Positions 28,657 through 36,867 of a stretch of DNA of 64,000 nt are shown here, piece by piece. A program made the position numbers and the translations under genes. The notes beneath the pieces are model-generated. The model saw nothing but the letters and a program-made list of their open reading frames with translations. It ran no database searches and had not been told where the DNA came from. Every line of letters starts with the position of its first letter. Position 1 is the stretch's first letter. Source of the DNA: Labilibacter sediminis (GTDB lineage: Bacteria; Bacteroidota; Bacteroidia; Bacteroidales; Marinilabiliaceae). The stretch spans positions 291,538-355,537 of the forward strand of contig NZ_VCHY01000006.1 of assembly GCF_005877885.1 (NCBI RefSeq). Reading direction: 5' to 3'.

Positions 28657-30057
28657 ATGAAAAATAGCATCATTTTATTAATTGTACTGATTACATCTAT
28701 CGGCAATTTGTATCCGAAACCTTTAAAGGGAAAAAAGAGCAAAGATCAACCTAATATTATTGTTTTTCTGGTGGATGATATGAGTTATGCTACGCTTGGT
28801 TATACAGGAGCTACTAAAGTAAAAACACCTGCTATAGATAAACTCATTAATTTAGGTGTTTTTTGTGAAGATGGATATGTAACACATGCAGTTTGTGCTC
28901 CATCAAGAGCTGGGTTAATGACTGGTAGGTATCAGGCTCGATTTGGGTATGAAACATTAAGTGACAATGATCAGCATCAAAGAACCATAGATCATGGGGT
29001 TGATGCCAGGGAGATATTTCTTGCCGAACCATTGCAAAAGGCTGGTTATAAAACGGCAGCTATGGGGAAGTGGCATCTTGGTGTAAATGAAAAATACCAC
29101 CCTAATAACAGAGGTTATGATTATTTTTTTGGGTGGATTGGGCGCTGTGACTATTTTAATTACAACTACGATAAAAAACAGTTGCTTCGTAACGATAACT
29201 TGGTAGATGATATTAACGACGGTGAGTATTTCACTGAGCGCATGACGGATGAGGCAAAAGCATTTATTCGGTCAAATGCCAACAACCCTTTCTTTCTTTA
29301 TTTCTCAACCTATAATGTACATAAACCACATAAGGTACCCGATTATTATATTCCTGAAGGAGGTGACCCTTATCATGGGATGGTAGCGGCTGTAGATTCA
29401 GCTATGGATGTTATAATGCATACACTCGATGATAAAGGAATCAGGGATAACACATTAATATTTTTTTTAAACGATAACGGTGGAGTTAAGGGGTATCCAA
29501 ATACTCCTTTTAGAGGAGGAAAAGCTACGTACTATGAAGGAGGTATCAGGGTACCCTTTTCTATTACATGGCCGGCAGTATTACCCGAAGGGAAAAAGTA
29601 TACCAACATGGTATCATCTCTCGATATATTTCCTACAGCACTCGCAGCCGCAGGGGTTGAATTGCCTTCTGACAGGCAATATGATGGGGTAAACTTAATC
29701 CCTTATTTAAAAGGTGATAAAAAAGAGCCGCCTCACCAGGTATTACATTGGAGAGCAGGTTGGGGACATGCTGTGAGATATAAAAACTGGAAAATGGTTT
29801 GGTTAAGAGACAAAAAGAAGACCAAAGCGTTTGCCAAAGAGAACAACTTACCCAAGCGCCAAAAAACCGATTTGCCTAATTATAACGATAGAGGAACTGC
29901 TTTATATACTGAGAAACCGGAATTGTATGATCTGTCCAAAGATATATCTGAAACCAACAATGTTGTAGATGAATATCCCGAAGTTGTGAAAACGATTATG
30001 ATGCAAATGGATTGGATGGATAAACTGCCATTGGAGCAACAATACTTTAATAAATAA
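28657..30057 (+). CDS. Family S1 sulfatase (periplasmic)
   Basis: A 466-residue sulfatase with an N-terminal signal (IILLIVLITSIGNLYP). Blocks: FLVDDMSYATLGYTG, formylglycine precursor C80 in VCAPSRAGLMTG, GKWHLGVNEKYHPNNRGYDYFFGWIGRCDYFNY, FFLNDNGG, FRGGKATYYEGGIRVPF, LHWRAGWGHAVRYKNWKMVW. The metal-site Ser/Asp block is LNDNGG rather than SDNG. First of three consecutive sulfatase genes, with a long leader before the next one. No lipobox. Confidence 0.93.
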   Translation: MKNSIILLIVLITSIGNLYPKPLKGKKSKDQPNIIVFLVDDMSYATLGYTGATKVKTPAIDKLINLGVFCEDGYVTHAVCAPSRAGLMTGRYQARFGYETLSDNDQHQRTIDHGVDAREIFLAEPLQKAGYKTAAMGKWHLGVNEKYHPNNRGYDYFFGWIGRCDYFNYNYDKKQLLRNDNLVDDINDGEYFTERMTDEAKAFIRSNANNPFFLYFSTYNVHKPHKVPDYYIPEGGDPYHGMVAAVDSAMDVIMHTLDDKGIRDNTLIFFLNDNGGVKGYPNTPFRGGKATYYEGGIRVPFSITWPAVLPEGKKYTNMVSSLDIFPTALAAAGVELPSDRQYDGVNLIPYLKGDKKEPPHQVLHWRAGWGHAVRYKNWKMVWLRDKKKTKAFAKENNLPKRQKTDLPNYNDRGTALYTEKPELYDLSKDISETNNVVDEYPEVVKTIMMQMDWMDKLPLEQQYFNK

Positions 30058-30089
30058 CCAGATGAAAAGAGCTATGACGGCATGCTTCT

Positions 30090-30270
30090 CACACAGGAGG
30101 ATGATGAAAATTGGCGAGTTCCCCGCCTGCGTCGGGCAGGCATGTGACAATTAAAATCAAATTTAGACGCATGAAACGAACATGTAAATTCAATTATTCA
30201 AGTTACATACAAGAGAATGATTGAATTTATTTGCGAGTTCCATCTGACATTGAAAAATAAATTTAAACAG
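30090..30270 (+). promoter_or_regulatory. Duplicated leader upstream of sulfatase, shared with the esterase gene at 42694
   Basis: The 100 bp before the ATG at 30271 match the 102 bp before the ATG of the minus-strand esterase (42695-42796). Shared blocks in order: ATGAAACGAACAT (30171), AATTATxCAA, GATGATTxAATT, GAGTTCCATCTG (30236), AAATTTxAAACAG next to the start codon. A third, more degenerate copy is seen at 30090-30173 (CACACAGGAGGATGAT, GCGAGTTCC, AAATTTAGACGC) with a 22-bp GC-rich insertion carrying an imperfect CCTGC/GCAGG palindrome. The match stops at the coding regions, so this is a conserved untranslated leader and not homology of the genes. The match also fixes the start codon at 30271. 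Confidence 0.75.
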
Positions 30271-31716
30271 ATGAAAAAACTATTTTATATACAGTTATTG
30301 TTTTTTGTACTGAGTACAAGTTTAAGCGCGAAAAAGATCAAAAAAAAGGTTAAATCAACCAATTTCATTATCATTTTAGTGGATGATATGGGGTATGGAG
30401 ATGTTGGGTATCATGGAGCATTGGATATGATGACACCCAATATTGATAAGCTGGCCAGTGAAGGAACTTATTTTACTCAAGGTTACGTTAACTGCTCGGT
30501 TTGTGGACCATCCAGAGCGGGATTAATTTCAGGAAGATACCCTGCAAAATTTGGTATCAACGGAAATTTTGGAGCCAATGCTAAAAATGGTTTTCCTAAC
30601 GATCAGCCCATGTTACAGGATATGCTTAAAGAAGCTGGTTATAAAACCGGTGCAGTTGGTAAATGGCATTTTGGGCACGCCAAAGAGGAATTTAAACCCT
30701 GGAAGAGAAATTTCGATTTCTTCTACGGATTTTTAGTGGGTGGCCACGGTTACTTTTGGGCTGATACAACCTACAATGCGAAAAAAGATAACTGGCCTAT
30801 TTACAGAAACAGTGAAATTGTAAAATATAAACGAGGAGATTATTTAACCGATAAGTTTAATGAAGAAGCAGTAGGTTTTATCGAAAGAAACCACGATGAA
30901 CCCTTTTTCTTGTATCTGGCATATAATGCAGTTCATTATCCTTGGTCAGTAAGTGAGAATTACCTGGAAAGAGTTGATGCTAACCGGGAGCACCACTTCA
31001 AGTATAGGCGCATACTTGCAGGTATGACTTTGGCTATTGATGATGGTGTTGGGGAAATTATGAAAACTCTGGAAAAGCATGGCATAGACGAAAATACGGC
31101 TATATTCTTTCTTTCAGATAATGGTGCTCCTGCTACTATTGCCGGACCTACAGCTATAAATACAGGTGATCATATAATGTCCAAAACAAATGGATTAAGA
31201 GGTTATAAAGGCGATACTTATGAAGGTGGTATCAGAGTACCATTTTTAGTAAAGTGGCCGGAAGAGGTACCTGCCGGGAAAAGTTATATCGAACCGGTAA
31301 TTTCAATTGATATTGTTCCAACAATTACTGAATATCTTGGTTTGCAGGCCCCGGAAACAGGATATGATGGTGTTAATCTTTTGCCATATTTAAAAGGAGA
31401 AAATAAGCAATCTCCACATGATTATATGTATTGGCGTTATCAGGATGATTATGCCTATAGAAAAGGAGATTGGAAACTTACCTGGAATGACCAGGAAAAA
31501 GTTTTTCATATGACTAAAGATAAAGTATTGGATAAGAAGGAAATAAAACCAAAACTGTTTAATTTAAAAAATGATCCTTACGAAAGGCATGATATGAAAG
31601 AGGTTTATCCGGATAAATACAATGAATTACTGGAAGAATTCAATGCAATGGATTCGCAAATGTCGGATGCCGGATTGTTTAAGGTGCCATTTAACAGGGT
31701 AAGTGGAGTAGAGTAG
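30271..31716 (+). CDS. Family S1 sulfatase (periplasmic)
   Basis: A 481-residue sulfatase. The start is the ATG at 30271, which gives a proper signal peptide (MKKLFYIQLLFFVLSTSLSA); the ATG at 30217 is inside the leader. Blocks: ILVDDMGYGDVGYHG, formylglycine precursor C78 in VCGPSRAGLISG, GKWHFG, FDFFYGFLVGGHGYFW, YNAVHYPWS, FLSDNGAP, LRGYKGDTYEGGIRVPF, YWRYQDDYAYRKGDWKLTWND. Closest relative in the window is the sulfatase at 21445. It is followed after 18 bp by another sulfatase. Confidence 0.94.
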   Translation: MKKLFYIQLLFFVLSTSLSAKKIKKKVKSTNFIIILVDDMGYGDVGYHGALDMMTPNIDKLASEGTYFTQGYVNCSVCGPSRAGLISGRYPAKFGINGNFGANAKNGFPNDQPMLQDMLKEAGYKTGAVGKWHFGHAKEEFKPWKRNFDFFYGFLVGGHGYFWADTTYNAKKDNWPIYRNSEIVKYKRGDYLTDKFNEEAVGFIERNHDEPFFLYLAYNAVHYPWSVSENYLERVDANREHHFKYRRILAGMTLAIDDGVGEIMKTLEKHGIDENTAIFFLSDNGAPATIAGPTAINTGDHIMSKTNGLRGYKGDTYEGGIRVPFLVKWPEEVPAGKSYIEPVISIDIVPTITEYLGLQAPETGYDGVNLLPYLKGENKQSPHDYMYWRYQDDYAYRKGDWKLTWNDQEKVFHMTKDKVLDKKEIKPKLFNLKNDPYERHDMKEVYPDKYNELLEEFNAMDSQMSDAGLFKVPFNRVSGVE

Positions 31717-31734
31717 AATATAATTGAGAAAGAG

Positions 31735-33366
31735 ATGATTAAGAAAGGAAGTGTTATGAGAGGTGTAGTGATATTAATGCTAATGCATTTATGCATATCC
31801 GGCCAACATATTTACTCACAAAAGAGGGAAAGTTTACCGAATGTAATTTTTATTCTAGCGGATGATATAGGTTATGGAGATTTGGGTTGTTATGGAGGAA
31901 AAATAGCTACTCCAAACCTGGATAAACTGGCAGCTGAGGGAATTCGTTTTACAGATGCTCATGCACCGGCTGCCTTATGTGCACCATCGCGTTTTAGCAT
32001 GCTAACTGGCAGTTATCCGTACCGATCAAGTCAGGCTGGCGGAGCCTGGAATATTAGTTCTCCATCGGTATTTAATGACCCGCATCGTCATACCAAAGCA
32101 GGTAGAAAAATAACTATTGCAGAGGTGCTACAAAGTGAAGGTTACCGTACCGCATTTTTGGGTAAATCTCATTTAGGAGGAGATGTTAGAGACATTGAAG
32201 GAAGGTTGATTCGTAAGAAAGATGAAATCTCTAAAATGGATTTTAGTAAAGGTGTATCAAATTCAATAAATGAAATAGGATTTGACTATTCTTATTTTTT
32301 GCCTAGCGGAATACAGCATGAGCCATTTGCCTTTTTTGAAAATGGCTTATATGCGCCTTTTAATCCCAATAAACCTGCTACCAATGAAAGCACAAAGTTG
32401 TGGAAGAATGGAAAATACAAAATGACCAATGGTATTTCACAAATTGTTGAGCACGCAAAGAATACGGGAGTAGGAGATGAGGATTACAATTCCAGCCAAA
32501 CAGGAATAATGATCACAAATAAAGCTATTAGCTTTATTGATACTCATCTACAGCAAAATAAAAATCAAGGAGAAGAAAAACCTTTTTTAATCTACTTTGC
32601 ATCTCAGGCCATTCATGTGCCACATACACCACCCAACGATTTTGATGGTGACGATACTGAAATAAATGAAAAAGTAAAAGGGGTTACTGGTGGTGCTACC
32701 AGTGATATGATTTATGAGTTGGATATTCAGGTTGGTAAACTATTACAAAAGCTGGAGGATGAAGGCATTGCCGACAATACCATCATCTTTTTTACAAGTG
32801 ATAATGGAGCACTTAAGCCTAAGTATTGTAAATATGGTAACTCAGAACACGATAATAATGGTCCGTTGCGAGGATATAAATCAGAGATATATGAAGGAGG
32901 TCATAGAGTACCTTTCATTGTAAAATGGCCGGGTAAAGTAAAACCGGGGCTGGTTTCTGATGAACCTGTTTTAGCGCACGATTGGGTTGCAACCATGTAT
33001 GAAATAGGAAATGTAAGTATGGAAAAAGACCAGGCCATGGATTGTACTTCCTTACTATCCATCATGACAGGTCAAAGAGAAAGAGGGAAGGCTTTGCATC
33101 CTTTTATCCTTTATCAAGGGGGAAATCCAAAAGATGGAGCTATTCGGGAAGGCAATTTTGTGTTAATATTTAATCGTGATAAAAAAGCTACAGAGTTATA
33201 TAATCTTAAAACAGATTTAAAGCAAGAAGAAAACTTAATTCATAAGCCGAAATATAAGAAGTTGGTTAAACGCTTGAACTCCACCTTTTATAAATATAAC
33301 GATCAAAATAGTAGAACAAAGGAGTCAAGGACAACAAGGGCTTTTATTATAAATGATAAGAAATAA
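31735..33366 (+). CDS. Family S1 sulfatase (arylsulfatase A-like, GKSHLGG variant)
   Basis: A 543-residue sulfatase with signal sequence ending near HIYSQ. Blocks: FILADDIGYGDLGCYGG, formylglycine precursor C82 in LCAPSRFSMLTG, then GKSHLGG in place of GKWHLG, QHEPFAFFENG, IHVPHTPPNDFDG, FFTSDNGALKPKY, GYKSEIYEGGHRVPFIVKWPG. The insertions around residues 150-250 and the Lys-Ser-His block set it apart from the other sulfatases here. It starts 18 bp after the preceding sulfatase and is followed by a dispersed repeat. A second in-frame ATG lies 21 bp downstream. Confidence 0.93.
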   Translation: MIKKGSVMRGVVILMLMHLCISGQHIYSQKRESLPNVIFILADDIGYGDLGCYGGKIATPNLDKLAAEGIRFTDAHAPAALCAPSRFSMLTGSYPYRSSQAGGAWNISSPSVFNDPHRHTKAGRKITIAEVLQSEGYRTAFLGKSHLGGDVRDIEGRLIRKKDEISKMDFSKGVSNSINEIGFDYSYFLPSGIQHEPFAFFENGLYAPFNPNKPATNESTKLWKNGKYKMTNGISQIVEHAKNTGVGDEDYNSSQTGIMITNKAISFIDTHLQQNKNQGEEKPFLIYFASQAIHVPHTPPNDFDGDDTEINEKVKGVTGGATSDMIYELDIQVGKLLQKLEDEGIADNTIIFFTSDNGALKPKYCKYGNSEHDNNGPLRGYKSEIYEGGHRVPFIVKWPGKVKPGLVSDEPVLAHDWVATMYEIGNVSMEKDQAMDCTSLLSIMTGQRERGKALHPFILYQGGNPKDGAIREGNFVLIFNRDKKATELYNLKTDLKQEENLIHKPKYKKLVKRLNSTFYKYNDQNSRTKESRTTRAFIINDKK

Positions 33367-33369
33367 ATT

Positions 33370-33545
33370 TTAAACCCGGATTATGTATTAGAACTTTGTG
33401 ACGAGCATTGAAAGAGCAATAAAACAAGGTATTTCGGAAGCGAGGCATAGCATCGTTCTGGTGAGCTGACGTAATGCAACGAAGTGTCTTGTTTTGAAGC
33501 AGTTTCAATGCGTAGTAGATTTTCTAATGCATAACGCGGGTTAAA
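33370..33545 (-). repeat. Dispersed palindromic repeat, copy 1
   Basis: A non-coding element of about 175 bp with inverted ends: TTAAACCCGGATTATGTATTAG at left and CTAATGCATAACGCGGGTTAAA at right. On the minus strand it reads ends, ACTGCTTCAAAACAAG, a core CGATGCTATGCCTC, then CTTGTTTTA, and the other end. The same order is found at 61630-61801 and 63736-63927. It is 3 bp after the sulfatase stop and 11 bp before the next gene. Confidence 0.8.
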
Positions 33546-33556
33546 CAAGAAAGAAA

Positions 33557-33904
33557 ATGGGACAGATCAGAAAAGTAGTGTTGGTGATTGTAGGGATAAT
33601 TGTAATGTGTCAGCTACAAGGGCAAAGTATAAACAAAAAGACGCAGGAAAAAGTAAATGCTGAGGTAGAGGAAATGGCAGAGGTTATGAACCTTAATAAT
33701 AAGCAGCAAACTAAGCTTATTGAGTTAAAAACAGCATTGAGGCTTAAAAACCAGGAAGTGACAAAAAAGTATAAAAAAGGTTCTCAAGCATATAAAGATG
33801 CCAAAAAAGTGAATATGAAGAATTACAATTCACTGTTGCGAAAAGTATGCACAAAGGAGCAAATGTCACTATGGCAAGCACATCGAAAAGCACAAAGAAA
33901 ATAA
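33557..33904 (+). CDS. Small secreted helical protein of unknown function
   Basis: 115 residues with a clear signal peptide (VVLVIVGIIVMCQLQGQS). The mature part is charged, Lys-rich and helical: NLNNKQQTKLIELKTALRLKNQ and KKGSQAYKDAKKVNMKNYNSLLRKVCTKEQMSLWQAHRKAQRK. The pattern resembles small periplasmic LTXXQ/Spy-like helical proteins often seen in Bacteroidetes, but I cannot confirm the family. It sits between sulfatase genes and is followed by a strong hairpin. Likely real because of signal peptide, length and strand. Confidence 0.72.
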   Translation: MGQIRKVVLVIVGIIVMCQLQGQSINKKTQEKVNAEVEEMAEVMNLNNKQQTKLIELKTALRLKNQEVTKKYKKGSQAYKDAKKVNMKNYNSLLRKVCTKEQMSLWQAHRKAQRK

Positions 33905-33917
33905 GCTTTTCCAATTG

Positions 33918-33955
33918 TATCACAGTCATATGTAGATTGGTATATGGCTGTGATA
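33918..33955 (+). terminator. Hairpin terminator after the small secreted protein
   Basis: TATCACAGTCATAT (33918) pairs with ATATGGCTGTGATA (33942-33955) with one mismatch, followed by ATGTTTTGGTTTT. It lies 13 bp after the stop codon. Confidence 0.7.
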
Positions 33956-33995
33956 ATGTTTTGGTTTTATTTAAAGAAAGAATAAATGTGAAATA

Positions 33996-34241
33996 ATGGA
34001 TAAGAACAAAGTACATCTTCTCCTGCATAATCAGAAAAGTATTGACCAGATAACAGCGCATGAAGCAAATGGAGAGGTTTATGTTATAGACATGAGACAA
34101 CTAAATCTTTCCCATGATTTCTTAAGTAGGTTGGAGCACATTAAATTTCTATTTGTAAACTATATTGGTGGTGGATTTGATATTTTTTATCCTTGTAAAT
34201 CGGGGAACGAACTTCATACGTTATTTGCTCCAAAACTATAA
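33996..34241 (+). CDS. Hypothetical small protein
   Basis: An 81-residue ORF starting with ATG (MDKNKVHLLLHNQKSIDQI). It has no signal peptide or membrane segment. The composition looks protein-like: VYVIDMRQLNLSHDFLSRLEHIKFLFVNYIGG. I do not recognise it. It stands alone after a terminator, about 225 bp before the T9SS sulfatase. Either a small cytoplasmic protein or a chance ORF. Confidence 0.4.
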   Translation: MDKNKVHLLLHNQKSIDQITAHEANGEVYVIDMRQLNLSHDFLSRLEHIKFLFVNYIGGGFDIFYPCKSGNELHTLFAPKL

Positions 34242-34467
34242 AAAAGGTGGATTCTTCATGAGAAATTTTTCATAAAAACAGTATTTAGTGAACATGAGTT
34301 GATAAGGATTAATGGTCAGGTGTTCAGTGAATTAAGGTTGTATCTGTGCAATGTGTAGTGGTAATTTAAATGTGTTGTTTATGTGAATGAAATGAATTGA
34401 TAAGTGTGCAAATTGGTCGTTTCCGGTGTATACAATTAGTTTTGACAAAGAACTAAAAAATAAGTTT

Positions 34468-36711
34468 ATGTATCAAAAATTATACATTTTAGGACTAATA
34501 TTTCTTTGGTCACTATCAGGTTTTAGTCAAAAGCCAAATATTCTAATTATTACGGCTGATGATATGAACTGGAATACAGTTGCCAGCTTTGGAGGAGAGC
34601 AACAGGGGCAAAATGTAACTCCTAACATTGATCAGCTGACATCACAAGGTGTCTGCTTTTTAAATGCTCATGTGGCTTCAACAGCTTGTATGCCATCACG
34701 AAATGCCATTAATACAGGTCGCTTACCACACAGGAGTGGGGGTGAAGGATTTCATGATCTTCGTTTTAAAGATATTCCAACTATTCCTAATGTATTTGAT
34801 GCCAATGGATATTTTGTCGGGATACTTGGTAAAATTCCGCACAGTACGCCCTATGAAGGAGTCACGCCCTGGCATATTGCTGAGGAAATGGAACGTAATA
34901 CATCTCATTTTTATACCCGTGTTGATGAGGTCATTGACTCTGCTTTAAATACAGTAGGAAAGCCTTTTTATCTGATTGTAAATTCACACGACCCGCACCG
35001 TCCATACTATAATCTCAATAGTGTAGGTAGTGATTTGGGTACATCTAAATCACATCCTTCTAAAATATTTTATCCGGAAGATGTTGTGCTTCCGGCCTGG
35101 TTACCCGAGCATGAGGATGTGCGATTAGAAATGGCAGAATATTTATGTACATCCAGAAGAATGGATGATGTGGTAGGTGAGGTGTTAAAAGTATTGGATG
35201 AGCAAAATATTGCAGATAACACCTTAGTATTCTTCTTGTCAGATCATGGAATGGCAGCACCTTCCATTAAATCAAATATTTATCATCACGCCACTAAAAC
35301 GCCTTTAATATTACGATGGCCAGGTAATCAAAATATAGTGGCCGGATCAACTGTAAGTGACCTGGTTTCTGTATTAGATATCTTTCCGACCATAATGGAA
35401 GCCGGTGAAATTACATCGCCCGGAGGACTGGATGGACAATCCTTACTGCCTTTATTGGCGGGAGAGAACCAATTAGGACGTGACACTTTGTTTACAACCT
35501 ATAATACTACCATAGGTAAAAATATTTATGGCTTTAGAAAAGTACATTCCAGCAAATACGCCTATATTTTTAATCCATGGCACGATGGAAGAACCACCTA
35601 TAATAGTTCTTCTTTAGGAGCTAGTTTTTTTGAAACCATGCTTAACATTGGACAAACGGATGACTATTGGCAGGAGCGTTGCGATTTTATACTCATTCGT
35701 ACTCCTGAAGAGTTTTATGATGTTGAAGAAGATCCTGACTGTTTAAATAACCTTATCGACAATCCTGCCTATGCTGATGAAATTGCAGCGTTTAAACTAA
35801 GTTTGGTAAATGCAATGGCAAGTACAGATGATTATATGTTATCTGTATATCAAACATGGGAAACAACCAGCGATGTAGATGCAATGTATGATGAGTTCTT
35901 AAAGGTAATTGATGATAATGCTTTGGTTGGGCATGCACCAAACCTTGTTGTAGTAGAGGAAAAATGGACTATTTATCCTCCGGATGGAACGATTTATACT
36001 GAGGATTTTGAAAATCCGGTATATCAGTATGGTGTTATAGGTGGAGCTCCTGTAGATATTGTTGATAACCCTCTTAAAACAGGAATCAATACAAGTGATA
36101 AAGTTTTAAGAGTGCGCAGAACGGCAGATAATACAAAGACCTACATAGGAACTTCAGCAAAAGTTGCTGTTTTTGATGCTCCACGTTATGTGCATATGAA
36201 AATATTGAAGGACAGAGCCAGCAATACTTACTTTCAATTTTCAACGGAGGACAATGCCAATAAGGTAAAGAAAGCCAGTATGTCCGTTTATGATCCGAAT
36301 CATCTGGGTGAATGGCAGGATTTGGTTTTTGATATGGGAACTTATGCAGGCTGTGGTAAAATATGGATTCAGGTGGATCATTCCAATGTATCGGGTGATT
36401 TTGATACCTATATTGACGATATTGTGCTGAATAATGATCCGAATTCAAGAATTCCATTGTCAATAAGTATTGATAGTAATTTGACATCCGAACTTCAAGT
36501 ATATCCCAATCCTGCTCAAAATAGATTGTTTGTTTCAGGTGATTATTCTTCATCTGTTCAGATAATTAATGTTCAAGGAAACGTGGTGCTGGATGTTCCA
36601 CAAAACAACAATTCCGGTATTGATATTTCATCTTTACTTCCGGGCATATATATGATGAAGCTTGAAGTTGAGGGTATAACAATGGTGAAGAAATTTATCA
36701 AACAGGGTTAA
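34468..36711 (+). CDS. T9SS-exported family S1 sulfatase with C-terminal beta-sandwich
   Basis: A 747-residue sulfatase, the longest in the window. The start is the ATG at 34468, which gives a normal signal peptide ending GFSQ; the open frame begins at a GTG 42 bp upstream. Catalytic blocks: ITADDMNWNTVASFGG, formylglycine precursor C74 in ACMPSRNAINTG, GKIPHSTP, VNSHDPHRPY, FLSDHGMAAP, YIFNPWHDG. These make it a paralog of the sulfatase at 4791. Residues about 505-655 are a strand-rich module like that of the sulfatase at 13356. The last 70 residues (VYPNPAQNRLFVSG...GIYMMKLEVEG...KKFIKQG) are a type A type IX secretion sorting domain, so this enzyme is exported or surface-anchored. Confidence 0.94.
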   Translation: MYQKLYILGLIFLWSLSGFSQKPNILIITADDMNWNTVASFGGEQQGQNVTPNIDQLTSQGVCFLNAHVASTACMPSRNAINTGRLPHRSGGEGFHDLRFKDIPTIPNVFDANGYFVGILGKIPHSTPYEGVTPWHIAEEMERNTSHFYTRVDEVIDSALNTVGKPFYLIVNSHDPHRPYYNLNSVGSDLGTSKSHPSKIFYPEDVVLPAWLPEHEDVRLEMAEYLCTSRRMDDVVGEVLKVLDEQNIADNTLVFFLSDHGMAAPSIKSNIYHHATKTPLILRWPGNQNIVAGSTVSDLVSVLDIFPTIMEAGEITSPGGLDGQSLLPLLAGENQLGRDTLFTTYNTTIGKNIYGFRKVHSSKYAYIFNPWHDGRTTYNSSSLGASFFETMLNIGQTDDYWQERCDFILIRTPEEFYDVEEDPDCLNNLIDNPAYADEIAAFKLSLVNAMASTDDYMLSVYQTWETTSDVDAMYDEFLKVIDDNALVGHAPNLVVVEEKWTIYPPDGTIYTEDFENPVYQYGVIGGAPVDIVDNPLKTGINTSDKVLRVRRTADNTKTYIGTSAKVAVFDAPRYVHMKILKDRASNTYFQFSTEDNANKVKKASMSVYDPNHLGEWQDLVFDMGTYAGCGKIWIQVDHSNVSGDFDTYIDDIVLNNDPNSRIPLSISIDSNLTSELQVYPNPAQNRLFVSGDYSSSVQIINVQGNVVLDVPQNNNSGIDISSLLPGIYMMKLEVEGITMVKKFIKQG

Positions 36712-36737
36712 TTTGAATAATTAGTAATAATTTCCGG

Positions 36738-36779
36738 AAAGAGCTTATGGCTGTTAAAACAGGTATGAGCTCTTTTTTC
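36738..36779 (+). terminator. Intrinsic terminator after the T9SS sulfatase
   Basis: AAAGAGCT (36738) pairs with AGCTCTTT (36768), followed by a T-run. It lies 26 bp after the stop codon. Confidence 0.75.
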
Positions 36780-36867
36780 AGAAAGTGTCCGGCTTTATTA
36801 AACTTCTCCTCAGGCTTGTTGGTGTGCTTCTAAATCATGAAAATTTTGTTATTATAATTATTAGCTT

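Noticed and set aside
30217..30270. Upstream ATG for the sulfatase
   Set aside because: It lies within the conserved non-coding leader; the ATG at 30271 gives a normal signal peptide and aligns with the esterase start.
36086..36553. 155-codon open frame on the minus strand
   Set aside because: It lies fully inside the T9SS sulfatase gene on the other strand, has a low-complexity Tyr/His-rich translation, and no family pattern.
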